Assembly: GCF_017744435.1 (NCBI RefSeq)
Contig: NZ_JAGIBG010000037.1
Coordinates: 1-50,489, forward strand
Origin: Pseudomonas sp.
GTDB taxonomy: Bacteria; Pseudomonadota; Gammaproteobacteria; Pseudomonadales; Pseudomonadaceae
DNA: 50,489 nt
Reading direction: 5' to 3'
A program made the position numbers and the translations under genes. A model generated the notes under the pieces. It made no database searches. It saw only the letters and a program-made list of their open reading frames with translations, and was not told the DNA's origin. This document shows positions 6,856 to 15,701 of the stretch, piece by piece. Positions within the stretch are counted from its first letter, which is position 1, and the number at the start of each line of letters is the position of its first letter.

Positions 6856-9483
6856 ATGACTGATATCGATGTGCGCCTGCGTGAAGATGTCCATGTGTTG
6901 GGGGAGTTGCTCGGCGAGACCATTCGCCAGCAGCACGGTGATGCGTTCCTGCAGAAGATCGAGGACATCCGCCACAGCGCCAAGGCCGACCGCCGCGGTG
7001 CTGGCGAGCAATTGAGCTCGACCCTGGCCGACCTTGCCGAAGAAGACCTGCTGCCGGTGGCGCGAGCCTTCAACCAGTTCCTCAACCTGGCCAACATGGC
7101 CGAGCAGTATCAGTTGATCCGCCGGCGTGATGCCGGCCAGCCAGAGCCGTTCGAGGCACGGGTGTTGCCCGAACTGCTGGCGCGCCTGAAACAGGCTGGG
7201 CACAAGGATGACGCCCTGGCCCGGCAACTGGCCAAGCTCGATATCCAGCTGGTACTGACCGCCCACCCGACCGAAGTGGCGCGGCGCACGTTGATCCAGA
7301 AATACGATGCCATCGCCGGCCAGCTGGCCGTGCAGGACCACCGCGACCTGACCCCCGTCGAGCGCGAGCAGGTGCGTGAGCGCCTGCGCCGGCTGATTGC
7401 CGAGGCCTGGCACACCGAAGAAATCCGCCGCACCCGGCCAACCCCGGTGGACGAGGCCAAATGGGGCTTCGCGGTGATCGAACATTCGCTGTGGCACGCC
7501 ATTCCCAGCCATCTGCGCAAGGTCGACAAGGCGTTGTTCGACGCCACCGGCCTGCGCCTGCCGCTGGAAGCCGCACCCATCCGCTTTGCCTCGTGGATGG
7601 GCGGCGACCGTGACGGCAACCCCAATGTCACTGCTGCCGTGACCCGTGAGGTGCTGCTGCTGGCCCGCTGGATGGCCGCCGACCTGTTCCTGCGCGATGT
7701 CGATGCGCTGGCGGCCGAACTGTCCATGCAGCAGGCCAGCAGTGCCTTGCGTGAACGCGTCGGCGACAGTGCCGAGCCGTACCGGGCGTTGCTCAAGCAG
7801 CTGCGCGACCGCCTGCGGGCGACCCGCGCCTGGGCCCAGGTGGCATTGACCAGCAGCCAGCCGGCCAGTGCCGAGGTGCTGGTGGACAACCGCGACCTGA
7901 TCGCCCCGCTGGAGCTGTGCTACCAGTCATTGCATGAATGCGGCATGGGCGTGATCGCCGATGGCCCGCTGCTCGACAGCCTGCGCCGGGCGGTCACCTT
8001 CGGCCTGTTCCTCGGCCGCCTGGATGTGCGCCAGGATGCCGCCCGCCACCGTGATGCATTGGCGGAGATTACCGATTACCTGGGCCTGGGCAGTTATGCC
8101 GACTGGGACGAAGAACAGCGCATCGCCTTCCTCCAGGCCGAACTGAAGAACCGCCGGCCATTGCTGCCGGCGCACTTCAAACCCCAGGCAGAGACCGCAG
8201 AAGTGCTCGCCACTTGCCGCGAGATCGCCGCGGCGCCGGGCGCCTCGCTGGGTTCCTACGTGATCTCGATGGCCGGTGCAGCCTCCGATGTGCTGGCCGT
8301 GCAGCTGCTGCTCAAGGAAGCCGGCCTGACCCGGCCGATGCGCGTGGTGCCACTGTTCGAAACACTGGCCGACCTGGACAACGCCGGGCCGGTGATGGAG
8401 CGCCTGCTTGGCCTGCCGGGCTACCGCGCCAGCCTGCGCGGGCCGCAGGAAGTGATGATCGGCTACTCCGATTCGGCCAAGGACGCTGGCACCACGGCGG
8501 CCGCCTGGGCCCAGTACCGCGCCCAGGAAAACCTGGTGCGCATCTGCCGCGAGCATCAGGTCGAGCTGCTGCTGTTCCATGGCCGTGGGGGGACGGTCGG
8601 CCGTGGCGGCGGCCCGGCCCATGCGGCGATCCTGTCGCAGCCACCAGGCTCGGTGGCAGGGCGTTTCCGCACCACCGAACAAGGCGAGATGATCCGCTTC
8701 AAGTTCGGCTTGCCGGGCATTGCCGAGCAGAACCTCAACCTTTACCTGGCCGCAGTGCTCGAGGCCACCTTGCTGCCGCCACCACCACCAGAACCCGCCT
8801 GGCGCGCATTGATGGACCAGCTGGCGGCCGATGGCCTCAAGGCCTATCGCGGCGTGGTGCGGGAAAACCCCGACTTCGTCGAATACTTCCGTCAGTCCAC
8901 CCCCGAGCAGGAGCTGGGCCGTCTGCCGCTGGGCAGCCGCCCGGCCAAGCGTCGTGCCGGTGGCATCGAAAGCTTGCGGGCCATCCCGTGGATCTTCGGC
9001 TGGACCCAGACGCGCCTGATGCTGCCGGCCTGGCTGGGGTGGGAAACGGCCCTGAGCAACGCCCTGGCGCGGGGCCAGGGCGAGTTGCTGGGGCAGATGC
9101 GCGAGCAATGGCCGTTCTTCCGCACCCGCATCGACATGCTGGAAATGGTCCTGGCCAAGGCCGATGCGCAAATCGCCGAGGCCTACGACCAACGTCTGGT
9201 GCAACCGGGCTTGCTTCCTTTAGGTGTGCACCTGCGCGACCTATTGTCGCAGTCCTGCCAGGTGGTGCTGGGCCTGACCGGTCAGCCGGTGCTACTGGCG
9301 CACAGCCCCGAGACCCTGGAATTCATCAGCCTGCGCAACACCTATCTGGACCCGCTGCACCGCCTGCAGGCCGAGTTGCTGGCCCGTTCGCGCAGCCGCG
9401 AAGCCGCTCTGGACAGCCCGTTGGAGCAGGCCTTGCTGGTGACCGTGGCAGGGATTGCCGCAGGCCTGCGCAACACCGGTTGA
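6856..9483 (+). CDS. ppc: Phosphoenolpyruvate carboxylase
   Basis: An 875-residue cytoplasmic enzyme that adds bicarbonate to phosphoenolpyruvate to make oxaloacetate, refilling the TCA cycle. Family signatures are present: LTAHPTEVARRT with catalytic His137, MIGYSDSAKDAG, and the glycine-rich loop GRGGTVGRGGGP at residues 576-587. The length is normal for bacterial PEPC. The start at 6856 is chosen because AGAGAGG precedes it and the protein aligns from there; the frame is open further upstream without homology. A hairpin with a T-rich tail follows at 9542. Confidence 0.97.
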   Translation: MTDIDVRLREDVHVLGELLGETIRQQHGDAFLQKIEDIRHSAKADRRGAGEQLSSTLADLAEEDLLPVARAFNQFLNLANMAEQYQLIRRRDAGQPEPFEARVLPELLARLKQAGHKDDALARQLAKLDIQLVLTAHPTEVARRTLIQKYDAIAGQLAVQDHRDLTPVEREQVRERLRRLIAEAWHTEEIRRTRPTPVDEAKWGFAVIEHSLWHAIPSHLRKVDKALFDATGLRLPLEAAPIRFASWMGGDRDGNPNVTAAVTREVLLLARWMAADLFLRDVDALAAELSMQQASSALRERVGDSAEPYRALLKQLRDRLRATRAWAQVALTSSQPASAEVLVDNRDLIAPLELCYQSLHECGMGVIADGPLLDSLRRAVTFGLFLGRLDVRQDAARHRDALAEITDYLGLGSYADWDEEQRIAFLQAELKNRRPLLPAHFKPQAETAEVLATCREIAAAPGASLGSYVISMAGAASDVLAVQLLLKEAGLTRPMRVVPLFETLADLDNAGPVMERLLGLPGYRASLRGPQEVMIGYSDSAKDAGTTAAAWAQYRAQENLVRICREHQVELLLFHGRGGTVGRGGGPAHAAILSQPPGSVAGRFRTTEQGEMIRFKFGLPGIAEQNLNLYLAAVLEATLLPPPPPEPAWRALMDQLAADGLKAYRGVVRENPDFVEYFRQSTPEQELGRLPLGSRPAKRRAGGIESLRAIPWIFGWTQTRLMLPAWLGWETALSNALARGQGELLGQMREQWPFFRTRIDMLEMVLAKADAQIAEAYDQRLVQPGLLPLGVHLRDLLSQSCQVVLGLTGQPVLLAHSPETLEFISLRNTYLDPLHRLQAELLARSRSREAALDSPLEQALLVTVAGIAAGLRNTG

Positions 9484-9541
9484 GGCCTGCTGGTGCGGCC
9501 TTGCCCGTTTGGCAGGGAATCGGCCAGAACAGGGCGAGGAG

Positions 9542-9574
9542 GGTGGTTGCGCCGGGCGCAACCACCTTCGGTTT
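9542..9574 (+). terminator. Terminator of ppc
   Basis: Eleven-bp perfect stem GGTGGTTGCGC / GCGCAACCACC with a CGG loop (9542-9566), followed by TTCGGTTTT, 58 bases after the ppc stop. Confidence 0.75.
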
Positions 9575-9740
9575 TGCTTACAAATGACGCAATGCTGCAA
9601 CTTTGGGACGCTTGTCTGGCTGCCGGGCGCTGTGTATCTTGAGCAGCCTTCTGACCGATTTATGGTCATACCCGATTTTCCGGACTTGGCCTCGATTGCC
9701 GAATCCATTGAATTTCATAAAAAAATTTGAGGAGCACGAG

Positions 9741-10391
9741 ATGCGCGTAATTCTGCTGGGAGCTCCCGGGGCCGGTAAAGGTACTCAGGCAAAGTTCATC
9801 ACCGAGAAGTTCGGTATTCCACAGATCTCCACCGGTGACATGCTGCGTGCCGCCGTCAAGGCCGGTACCCCACTGGGCCTGGAACTGAAGAAAGTCATGG
9901 ATGCCGGCCAGCTGGTTTCCGACGAGCTGATCATCAGCCTGGTCAAGGAGCGCATCGCCCAGCCGGATTGCGCCAATGGCTGCCTGTTCGACGGCTTCCC
10001 GCGCACTATTCCACAGGCTGAAGCCATGGTTGCCGCCGGTGTCGACATCGACGCCGTGGTCGAAATCGCCGTCGATGACGAAGAAATCGTCGGCCGCATG
10101 GCTGGCCGCCGTGTGCACCTGGCCTCGGGCCGCACCTACCACATTCAGTACAACCCGCCGAAAGTGGAAGGCAAGGACGACGTCACTGGCGAAGACCTGA
10201 TCCAGCGCGACGACGACAAGGAAGAAACCGTGCGTCACCGCCTGTCGGTCTACCACAGCCAGACCAAGCCGCTGGTGGACTTCTACCAGAAGCTGTCGGC
10301 CGCCAACGCCGGCAAGCCGAAGTACAGCCACATCGAAGGCGTCGGCTCGGTCGAGTCGATCACCGCCAAGGTGCTGGCAGCCCTGAGCTGA
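9741..10391 (+). CDS. adk: Adenylate kinase
   Basis: A 216-residue enzyme that interconverts ATP + AMP and 2 ADP. The P-loop GAPGAGKGTQ spans residues 7-16, the AMP-binding signature FDGFPRT is present, and the long-form LID domain (HLASGRTYHIQYNPP onward) is intact and lacks zinc-binding cysteines, as usual in gamma-proteobacteria. The ATG at 9741 follows GAGGAG at good spacing; the frame is open upstream but not conserved. It stands in its own unit between the ppc terminator and its own terminator at 10410. The AT-rich stretch before it probably holds its promoter. Confidence 0.97.
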   Translation: MRVILLGAPGAGKGTQAKFITEKFGIPQISTGDMLRAAVKAGTPLGLELKKVMDAGQLVSDELIISLVKERIAQPDCANGCLFDGFPRTIPQAEAMVAAGVDIDAVVEIAVDDEEIVGRMAGRRVHLASGRTYHIQYNPPKVEGKDDVTGEDLIQRDDDKEETVRHRLSVYHSQTKPLVDFYQKLSAANAGKPKYSHIEGVGSVESITAKVLAALS

Positions 10392-10409
10392 TCCAACGCC
10401 ATGCGTCAC

Positions 10410-10431
10410 AACGGCCCGCTTGCGGGCCGTT
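10410..10431 (+). terminator. Terminator of adk
   Basis: Stem AACGGCCCGC / GCGGGCCGTT with a TT loop (10410-10431), then GTCGTTTAT, 19 bases after the adk stop. Confidence 0.75.
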
Positions 10432-10479
10432 GTCGTTTATACTGCCGCTCTTTTCCCCTAGTACCTGGATACCCGTTCG

Positions 10480-11154
10480 ATGACCACCCTGCTGGCCCTG
10501 GATACCGCCACCGAAGCCTGTTCCGTCGCGCTGCTGCATGATGGCAAGGTAACCAGCCATTACGAGGTGATCCCGCGCATGCATGCGCAGAAGCTGCTGC
10601 CGATGATCAAGCAGCTGCTGGCGGACTCCGGTGTGGCGCTGAATGCACTGGATGGCATCGCCTTCGGCCGTGGCCCGGGCGCGTTCACCGGCGTGCGCAT
10701 CGCCATCGGTGTGGTGCAGGGCCTGGCGTTTGCGCTGGAGCGCCCGGTGCTGCCGGTGTCCAACCTGGCCGCGCTGGCCCAGGGCGCACTGCGCGAGCAC
10801 GGCGTGCAACAGGTGGCCGCGGCCATCGATGCGCGCATGGACGAAGTGTACTGGGGTTGCTACAAGGCCGAAGCCGGCGAAATGCGCCTGCAGGGCCTGG
10901 AAGCCGTGCTACCGCCTGAGCGCGTGGCCCTGCCTGAAGGCAGCAGCGGTGAATGGTTCGGTGCCGGTACCGGTTGGGGCTATGCCGAGCGCCTGGCGGT
11001 GCAGGCCAGCGCCAGCAACCCGGCTGCATTGCCAAGCGCCCTGGACATCCTCAGCCTGGCCAGCTTCGCCTGGGCCCGTGGCGAGGCAATCGTCGCCGAA
11101 CAGGCGCAACCGGTTTACTTGCGCGATAATGTAGCCACACCCAAGGCGCGCTGA
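10480..11154 (+). CDS. tsaB: tRNA threonylcarbamoyladenosine biosynthesis protein TsaB
   Basis: A 224-residue ASKHA-fold protein. TsaB is the partner that holds TsaD and TsaE together to make the t6A modification at position 37 of ANN-decoding tRNAs. It begins LLALDTATEACSVAL and has the signature GRGPGAFTGVRIAIGV, both typical of the family (formerly YeaZ). Length is normal. It follows adk after a terminator, the common Pseudomonas order. Confidence 0.95.
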   Translation: MTTLLALDTATEACSVALLHDGKVTSHYEVIPRMHAQKLLPMIKQLLADSGVALNALDGIAFGRGPGAFTGVRIAIGVVQGLAFALERPVLPVSNLAALAQGALREHGVQQVAAAIDARMDEVYWGCYKAEAGEMRLQGLEAVLPPERVALPEGSSGEWFGAGTGWGYAERLAVQASASNPAALPSALDILSLASFAWARGEAIVAEQAQPVYLRDNVATPKAR

Positions 11155-11285
11155 GTGCTGTTCGTCGGTTATCGCGGTTGACGATAAAACCTTCGGCGCA
11201 AACTGTGGTCCAGTTATCACTCGAGCATTAGCGACGGAACTCTGATGCTGCTAAATTGCCATCATCGGTCCTGAGTGCTCACGCC

Positions 11286-11573
11286 ATGCGTATCGACGGT
11301 TTCTCATCGCAGTCCTACCCGATCAGGCGCACGCCGCGCAAGGCAGCGGTGCGCGACGAAAGCGTCGATGATGCCGAGCTGATCGAGGACAGCGAAGTCA
11401 CCCAGGAAGCCGCTGCACATCGTCGCCCGGCGGGCCTGCCGGCTCGCCAGCAGGACATGGTGTTCCCCCGCGCCCGTGACCGGCGCACCGCCACTGCGCT
11501 GGCCAGCTACCTCAGCACGGCCGGTTTTACCGACTGGGACATGGAAGTACTGGGGCTCGACCTGTACATTTGA
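11286..11573 (+). CDS. Conserved hypothetical protein
   Basis: A 95-residue protein from the ATG at 11286 (MRIDGFSSQSYPIRR). The middle is acidic and low in complexity; the end (MVFPRARDRRTATALASYLSTAG...WDMEVLGLDLYI) looks structured. No family recognised. The start is uncertain: no good ribosome site is seen, and the frame is also open from a TTG at 11256. The stop at 11573 abuts the next gene's start region, so it is probably read together with the DUF72 gene. I believe it is widespread in pseudomonads, but that is from memory. Confidence 0.65.
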   Translation: MRIDGFSSQSYPIRRTPRKAAVRDESVDDAELIEDSEVTQEAAAHRRPAGLPARQQDMVFPRARDRRTATALASYLSTAGFTDWDMEVLGLDLYI

Positions 11574-11576
11574 TGG

Positions 11577-12446
11577 ATGAATCCATCACCCCTGCCTTAT
11601 TTCCTAGGTTGCCCGTCCTGGAGCGAGAACGCCTGGCGCGACTACCTGTATCCCGCCGACGCCAATACCAATGAAATGCTTGGCTACTACAGCCAGGTAT
11701 TCAACGCCGTCGAGGGCAACACCACGTTCTATGCGCGCCCCGCACCCGGCACCATCGCCCGCTGGGCGCAGACCATGCCTGAGCACTTCCGTTTCACCGC
11801 CAAATTTCCCAGGGATATCAGCCACGAAGGTGACCTGCGTGCTCAGCTGGAAGCGGCCTGCGACTTCACCCGCCTGATGGCTCCGCTGGGCCAGCGCGTA
11901 TCGCCGTACTGGCTGCAGTTGCCGGCCCACTTCAGCCCCGCACGGCTGGGCGAACTGTGCCATTTTCTCGACGAAATCGGCGTGCCGGTGGCTGTGGAGG
12001 TGCGCAACCAGGCGTTCTTCGCCAAGGGCGAGGAAGAGCGTTTGCTCAACCGCCTGCTGCGCGAGCGCGGCGTGGAGCGCATCTGCCTCGACCCCCGTGC
12101 TCTGTTCAGCTGCACTTCACGCGATCCCGCCGTGCTGCATGCACAGTCGAAAAAGCCCAAGGTGCCACCGCGCCCCGCCGCGTTCAGCCAGCACCCTCAG
12201 GTGCGCTTCATCGGCCATCCGCAGCTTGAGGCCAACGAGACCTTCCTCACTCCCTGGGTGGACAAGGTCGCTGCCTGGATCGAGGAGGGGCTCAGCCCTT
12301 ATGTGTTCCTGCACACCTCCGACAACCGCCTGGCCGCCGCCCTGGCCCAGCGTTTCCACCAACGGCTGATGGCGCGTCTGCCTGGCCTGGCGGCATTACC
12401 GGAATTGCCGCGCGCCCCCGAGGTCGAACAACTGGGGCTACTCTGA
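11577..12446 (+). CDS. DUF72 (YecE-like) protein
   Basis: A 289-residue member of the DUF72 family, a TIM-barrel-like fold of unknown activity. Visible family marks are GCPSWSENAWRDYLYP at the start, FNAVEGNTTFYARP, FRFTAKFPRDISHE, and FLHTSDNRLA near the end. The start ATG (11577) lies four bases past the stop of the upstream small gene; an ATG at 11573 in another frame is not used. Cytoplasmic. The next gene starts 28 bases downstream, so a unit of three is possible. Confidence 0.85.
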   Translation: MNPSPLPYFLGCPSWSENAWRDYLYPADANTNEMLGYYSQVFNAVEGNTTFYARPAPGTIARWAQTMPEHFRFTAKFPRDISHEGDLRAQLEAACDFTRLMAPLGQRVSPYWLQLPAHFSPARLGELCHFLDEIGVPVAVEVRNQAFFAKGEEERLLNRLLRERGVERICLDPRALFSCTSRDPAVLHAQSKKPKVPPRPAAFSQHPQVRFIGHPQLEANETFLTPWVDKVAAWIEEGLSPYVFLHTSDNRLAAALAQRFHQRLMARLPGLAALPELPRAPEVEQLGLL

Positions 12447-12474
12447 CCATTCCCTGACCCCGGAGGTTGTGATC

Positions 12475-13305
12475 ATGGATGTACAGACCCTGCGAGCCGA
12501 AGCCTTCAAGGCACTGCATGAGCGTGATGGTGCCTTCGTCATTCCCAACCCGTGGGATGCCGGCTCCGCCAAGCTGCTGGCCAGCCTCGGCTTCGAAGCG
12601 CTGGCCACTACCAGCGCAGGCCTGGCCTTCAGCCTCGGAAGGCCGGATGCCGAAGGTGCCTTGAGCCTGGATGAGACCCTGGACAATGCCGGAGTGATCG
12701 TCGATGCCACGCCACTGCCGGTGGCCGCCGACCTGGAGAATGGCTTCGGTGACCTGCCGGAAGACTGCGCGCAGACCATCCTGCGTGCCGCTGAAGTGGG
12801 GCTGGTCGGCGGGTCGATCGAGGATGCCAGCGGCCGTGCCGACGCGCCGATCTATGACTTCGAACTGGCCGTGGCGCGTGTGCGGGCCGCGGTGCAGGCC
12901 GCGCGCAGCCTGCCATTCCCGTTCACTCTCTGTGCCCGTGCGGAAAACCTGCTACACGGGCGCATGGACCTGGATGACACCATCCTGCGCCTGCAGGCCT
13001 TCGCCGAGGCGGGGGCCGACGTGCTCTATGCGCCGGGGCTGCGCAGTGTCGATGAGGTGCGTGCGGTGGTGCAGGCGGTGGCGCCGAAGCCGGTCAACGT
13101 GCTGATGGGGCTGGCGGGCGTGCCATTGAGCGTCAACCAGTTGCAGGACCTGGGCGTGCGTCGTATCAGTGTCGGTTCATCGCTGGCCCGGGCAGCGCTG
13201 GGCGCGTTCCAGCGTGCGGCCCTGGAGATTCGTGATCAGGGCACATTCAGCTATGGCGAGCAGGCCTTGCCGTTCGCCCAGCTCAATGACTTGTTCCGCC
13301 GCTGA
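12475..13305 (+). CDS. Isocitrate lyase/PEP mutase superfamily enzyme
   Basis: A 276-residue TIM-barrel protein of the PEP mutase/isocitrate lyase superfamily, which makes or breaks C-C or P-C bonds next to a carboxylate. IPNPWDAGSAKLL opens the barrel and ADLENGFG and SIEDASGR supply the acidic Mg-binding residues. The KKCGH motif of true isocitrate and methylisocitrate lyases is absent, so it is not PrpB or AceA. An oxaloacetate-decarboxylase-like or phosphonopyruvate-type activity is possible but not shown. ATG 12475 is preferred over GTG 12469 because GGAGG lies eight bases before it. Confidence 0.83.
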   Translation: MDVQTLRAEAFKALHERDGAFVIPNPWDAGSAKLLASLGFEALATTSAGLAFSLGRPDAEGALSLDETLDNAGVIVDATPLPVAADLENGFGDLPEDCAQTILRAAEVGLVGGSIEDASGRADAPIYDFELAVARVRAAVQAARSLPFPFTLCARAENLLHGRMDLDDTILRLQAFAEAGADVLYAPGLRSVDEVRAVVQAVAPKPVNVLMGLAGVPLSVNQLQDLGVRRISVGSSLARAALGAFQRAALEIRDQGTFSYGEQALPFAQLNDLFRR

Positions 13306-13307
13306 TC

Positions 13308-13928
13308 TCAGGCGTGGGTGCGAACGTTGTTCAGCACCACCGGGCGCGCCCAGTGCATGTCGAACTCGAGGTCGTTCTGCTGCCTGGCCATGGTCGCCTC
13401 GTCGTACGGCTCCGGCGCGGGGTCGAGCAGGCCCATCTCGAATTCGGCGATCGGCAGGTGCAGCGGGCGCGGGGATGGGGCAGGGCCTGGCTCGGCGAGT
13501 GGGTGGCCCTGGCTCATCACCACCGGGCGCAGCCAGTTGTTGCTGATGTCGAGCTGGCGCTGTTGCTGGATCATCTCGGCGACGCTGAACGGCTCTGGCG
13601 CCGGTTCCAGCAGGTTGGCCTCGAGTTCCGCCTTGGGCAGGAACAAGGGCTCGGGCGGTGCGACGATGGTGTCCTGCACCGGGCAGGCGCGCTGGGTTTC
13701 GATCATCGCCAGGGCCTTGGCCCCGCCGATCGGCTCGCCGCTGGCCTGATCGTACTGCGCCATCGCCTGGCTGACGCTGTCCGGCTCTGCTGCCTGCTGC
13801 TCGGCCATCGCGCGGGCAAAGAAATCCTGCCACAGGTGGCTGACGCCCCCAAGTGCCTGGGTATTCTGCCGACCGTAGTTGCCGACAGGCGACAAGTAGG
13901 TCAAACCGATGGGAAGAGTATCTGTCAT
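13308..13928 (-). CDS. Hypothetical protein with two 45-residue repeats
   Basis: A 206-residue protein of unknown function. Residues about 96-140 and 156-200 are two copies of one unit, each with LPxAExExxLL(D/E)PAPEP, a Gln-rich helix, and ending WxRPVV, with a 60-residue period and a Pro-rich linker. Residues 1-90 are different. No signal peptide or membrane segment is seen. It converges on the PEP-mutase-like gene, with two bases between stops. I think it is Pseudomonas-specific. The repeated acidic, tryptophan-containing unit looks like a binding module, but no partner is evident. Confidence 0.7.
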   Translation of the reverse strand: MTDTLPIGLTYLSPVGNYGRQNTQALGGVSHLWQDFFARAMAEQQAAEPDSVSQAMAQYDQASGEPIGGAKALAMIETQRACPVQDTIVAPPEPLFLPKAELEANLLEPAPEPFSVAEMIQQQRQLDISNNWLRPVVMSQGHPLAEPGPAPSPRPLHLPIAEFEMGLLDPAPEPYDEATMARQQNDLEFDMHWARPVVLNNVRTHA

Positions 13929-14028
13929 GGCAGTCGTGCGCGCTGTGCTCTGGCAGAATAGCGGGATATTGCCTGTATCGGCCGTGGCGGCCGATACATG
14001 AGGGGCAGGGTTAAATTTCTAGGTGTGA

Positions 14029-14808
14029 ATGATGGAAGAGCAGGGCACAGGTATCCGGGTCGAGGCGCTGTCGGCTGAATTCGAGGCGCAGGCCGCCGCA
14101 TGGGCCGAGCGCCTGGCGCTGCCCTTGCAGGACGACACTGCCGGGTTTGCCGTGCAGGTGGGTGTGGACGGCTTGCAGATCCAGCAGTTGGGCCCGCAGG
14201 CACCGGGGCCGGTGCGGGTGGACTTCGTCGACGGTCAGGCCGCGCACCGGCGCCAGTTTGGTGGTGGCAACGGGCAGATGATTGCCAAGGCGGTGGGCAT
14301 CGCTCAGGGGGTGCGACCGCAGGTGCTGGATGCCACGGCGGGGCTGGGCAAGGACGCGTTCGTGCTGGCCAGCCTGGGCTGCCAGATGACCTTGATCGAA
14401 CGCCAGCCGCTGATTGCTGCATTGCTGGAAGATGGCTTGGCGCGGGCCCGTGTGGATGAAGAAGTGGGGCCGATTGTCGGGCGCATGCGCCTGCTGACCG
14501 GCAACGCCATCGAACGCATGCGCGCCTGGGAAGGTGAAGCGCCGCAGGTAATTTACCTCGACCCGATGTTCCCGCACCGCGACAAGAGCGCGCTGGTGAA
14601 AAAGGAAATGCGCGTGTTCCGGCCGCTGGTGGGCGATGACCTGGATGCGCCCGCATTGCTGGAGGCGGCACTGGCGCTGGCCAGTCACCGGGTGGTGGTG
14701 AAGCGGCCGCGCAAGGCGCCGATCATTGATGGGCCGAAGCCGAGCCATAGCCTGGAAGGCAAGTCGAGCCGGTATGACATCTATCCGAAGAAAGCCCTGA
14801 AGGCTTGA
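14029..14808 (+). CDS. rsmJ: 16S rRNA (guanine1516-N2)-methyltransferase
   Basis: A 259-residue SAM-dependent methyltransferase of the RsmJ (YhiQ) type, which modifies G1516 of 16S rRNA. Typical features are FVDGQAAHRRQFGGGNGQMIAKAVG, the SAM-binding VLDATAGLGKDAFVLAS, and the catalytic motif DPMFPHRDKSALVKKEMR. The end (KPSHSLEGKSSRYDIY) is also as in the family. Two adjacent ATGs (14029, 14032) follow AGGTG; either may be used. It is divergent from the repeat-bearing hypothetical gene, with 100 bases between, and is followed by a mosaic REP pair. Confidence 0.93.
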   Translation: MMEEQGTGIRVEALSAEFEAQAAAWAERLALPLQDDTAGFAVQVGVDGLQIQQLGPQAPGPVRVDFVDGQAAHRRQFGGGNGQMIAKAVGIAQGVRPQVLDATAGLGKDAFVLASLGCQMTLIERQPLIAALLEDGLARARVDEEVGPIVGRMRLLTGNAIERMRAWEGEAPQVIYLDPMFPHRDKSALVKKEMRVFRPLVGDDLDAPALLEAALALASHRVVVKRPRKAPIIDGPKPSHSLEGKSSRYDIYPKKALKA

Positions 14809-14817
14809 TCGCCTGCG

Positions 14818-14930
14818 CCGGCCTCTTCGCGGGCAAGTCGGATCGCCGCACCGCCGCTCCCACAGGGATGTCACAGGTTCTGAAAACTGTGCGGTACCTG
14901 TGGGAGCGGCTTTAGCCGCGAAGAGGCCGG
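14818..14930. repeat. REP pair with a mosaic left arm
   Basis: The right arm (about 14896-14930) is the GGCTTTAGCC subfamily. The left arm (14818-14865) instead carries the longer variant GGGCAAGTCGGATCGCCGCA before CCGCTCCCACAGGG. The outer ends (CCGGCCTCTTCGC / GCGAAGAGGCCGG) still match. It separates rsmJ from the converging TetR gene. Confidence 0.88.
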
Positions 14931-14941
14931 TACAGGCTGAT

Positions 14942-15571
14942 TCAGGCCTTGAAGGCCCGGATAAACAACTCCACCACCTCGCGCACATGCGCCTCGGCCT
15001 CATCCCCCTCCAGCGGCCCGGCACACCCCAGCAACAGCCGGTAATCCGGCGCGCCCTTGACCAGGCAGAAGAAGTGCTCCGCCGCCTGCAACGGATTTGC
15101 AATCCGCAGCATTCCCCGCTCGTCGATCCCGCGCAGCAAGGCTTCCATCCCTGCCAGCACCCGCTTGGGCCCTGCTTCATAGAAGTACTCGCCGAACCTT
15201 GGGTCCTGGCTGCCCAGCGCCATGATCAGGCGGCTGAGCTTGACTGCTTCGTCGCTGCTGATCAGTGCCTGGAAGCTGCGGCCAATGTTCAGCAACACCT
15301 CCTCCACCGCCGCCCCTTCGGGATACTCGAACATCAGGTCGGGCAACTGGTTCTGGCAAGTCGCCATGACCGCGGAGCCGAACAGCGTCTGCTTGTCGGT
15401 GAAGTGGCTGTAGACCGTGAGCTTTGAAACACCTGCCGCCGCAGCGACCGCATCCATGCTGGTGTTGGCGTAGCCAAGGCTGAGGAACAGGGCCTTGGCG
15501 GCTTCGAGGATGGCCTCGCGCTTGGCCAGGTCCTTGGGCCGGCCCGGGCCGATGGGTGCGTCGTTGGACAT
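14942..15571 (-). CDS. TetR-family repressor of the adjacent RND pump
   Basis: A 209-residue regulator with the TetR N-terminal domain (residues about 14-60; recognition helix AGVSKLTVYSHFTDKQTLF) and a C-terminal domain of the AcrR-like type (LMALGSQDPRFGEYFYEAGP, then a run ending in FIRAF). It is divergent from the RND membrane-fusion gene, and the palindrome at 15702-15717 between them is a likely operator, so it probably represses both itself and the pump until a ligand binds. The start at 15571 is the better of two (the other is ATG 15583); neither has a strong ribosome site. Confidence 0.88.
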   Translation of the reverse strand: MSNDAPIGPGRPKDLAKREAILEAAKALFLSLGYANTSMDAVAAAAGVSKLTVYSHFTDKQTLFGSAVMATCQNQLPDLMFEYPEGAAVEEVLLNIGRSFQALISSDEAVKLSRLIMALGSQDPRFGEYFYEAGPKRVLAGMEALLRGIDERGMLRIANPLQAAEHFFCLVKGAPDYRLLLGCAGPLEGDEAEAHVREVVELFIRAFKA

Positions 15572-15701
15572 TGGAATCCGCATCTGGATGAAGGGGCGCC
15601 CATCTTACCGGCTCGAACCGCTTCCGGCTGCAGGTCGCGACCCTCGTTAATGTTGATTTTCTTTCCGACGCCGGCTTCCCGGCCTCGGTTCCCTGACTTA
15701 A

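Noticed and set aside
11256..11285. TTG start extending the small gene before the DUF72 gene
   Set aside because: No ribosome site and an unlike N-terminus; ATG 11286 is more natural, though still uncertain.
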